Assembly: GCA_033980235.1 (NCBI GenBank)
Contig: CM067067.1
Coordinates: 7,417,547 to 7,481,546, forward strand
DNA from: Diadema setosum
Taxonomy: Eukaryota; Echinodermata; Echinoidea; Diadematoida; Diadematidae
Length of the DNA: 64,000 nucleotides
Direction: 5' to 3'
This document shows positions 63,460 through 64,000 of this stretch, in pieces (the first letter of the stretch is position 1; each line of letters starts with the position of its first letter). The translations under genes were made by a program, and so were the position numbers. The notes under the pieces were generated by a model. The model was not told where the DNA came from and searched no databases. It was given only the letters and a program-made list of their open reading frames with translations.

Positions 63460-64000
63460 AAAAGAGCTAATCTCTGTGTGGGAAGGAGTGGTGGCCATGT
63501 TGAGGGGCATGGGATGTAATGTTAAAAAGAGATATCCGAAAAAACAATGGTAAGTTGTGGTTATTAATTTCATTATTCCATTAACTTGTTAAGTTAATTT
63601 CTGATAAGGTGCATTGATTCTTGCAGGGTGTAAACTTGGTCCCAAGTCCAATTTACCCATTGTCTAAAAAGAATGATTACTTATGCCATCCATGACCGTG
63701 TATGCATAAATAATTATCATTTTGAAGAGGAGTATCATATGGTTTTAAGATGTTGCTACTCACTTTGGTGTATAGTTAACACAATCTTCACAAATTTGAA
63801 ATCAAATCTTGTTGCGGTTTTTTTTTTATTCGCATTGTATAAACAAAGAGACCCTAATTAAAGGATGGACCCACCTTATCTGCCCACTACACATGTCTTT
63901 TTTTCAGTATAAAACCGATTTTGTATAATGTACTTTCAATTTCTCTTAGAATCGTACGCTCTCTATGTGCTTTCTAATTACAAGTCTTGCAAAACGTTAA
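63460..64000. other. Non-coding window end, no gene seen
   Basis: AT-rich. AAAGGATGGACCCACCTTAT near 63861 recalls the CCCACCTTTTATTACGAAT word inside fold-back family B, so a partial copy may start here and run out of the window. Confidence 0.4.

Overview
This is a stretch of a repeat-rich animal genome. It is AT-rich and intron-rich, with long microsatellites, many poly(G)/poly(C) runs, fold-back and MITE-like repeats, 5'-truncated LINEs with short tandem tails, and two nearly intact Ty3/Gypsy LTR retrotransposons. One retrotransposon resembles the Gmr1 group, known from deuterostomes. Taken together this suggests a marine invertebrate deuterostome, most likely an echinoderm, but that is an inference and no species can be named. 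No rRNA, convincing tRNA gene, CRISPR array or bacterial-type operon was seen.

Two host genes can be read by joining splice sites. Gene 1 is on the minus strand, 16176-36325, with eight coding exons. All splice sites are GT-AG, all phases match, and the sum is exactly 960 nt (319 aa). It encodes a signal peptide, a thioredoxin domain with CVKC, a second thioredoxin domain whose active site reads HQDC, one transmembrane helix and a C-terminal KKGV dilysine ER-retrieval signal. It looks like an ER membrane member of the PDI/TMX kind. Gene 2 is on the plus strand, 47660 to at least 58973, and encodes a secreted Gly/Pro-rich protein with an acidic C-terminal part. Three exons are well supported; a tiny fourth ending in a stop is tentative.

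Layout. 1-16175: mostly non-coding, with microsatellites, a fold-back repeat (5823-6374), a 42-bp tandem array inside a LINE-like remnant (7831-8393), a TA-flanked MITE (13174-13342) and another fold-back (14428-14827). 16176-36325: gene 1. Its introns carry a nested fold-back, a truncated LINE, an (ATT)n array, a palindromic MITE, and in intron 1 a TIR-bounded tandem repeat into which a 5.9-kb LTR element has inserted, followed by a 1.1-kb TA-flanked non-autonomous DNA transposon. 37189-43643: a complete Ty3/Gypsy element on the minus strand with 190-192 bp LTRs and a 5-bp target duplication, upstream of gene 1. 43644-47659: repeats. 47660-59719: gene 2, with a very long first intron carrying fold-backs and a LINE tail. 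59720-64000: non-coding, with a decayed DNA-transposase fragment.

The most unusual object is the LTR element in gene 1 intron 1. It has about 99% identical LTRs and one intact 1065-codon gag-protease-integrase frame, but no reverse transcriptase or RNase H anywhere between the LTRs.
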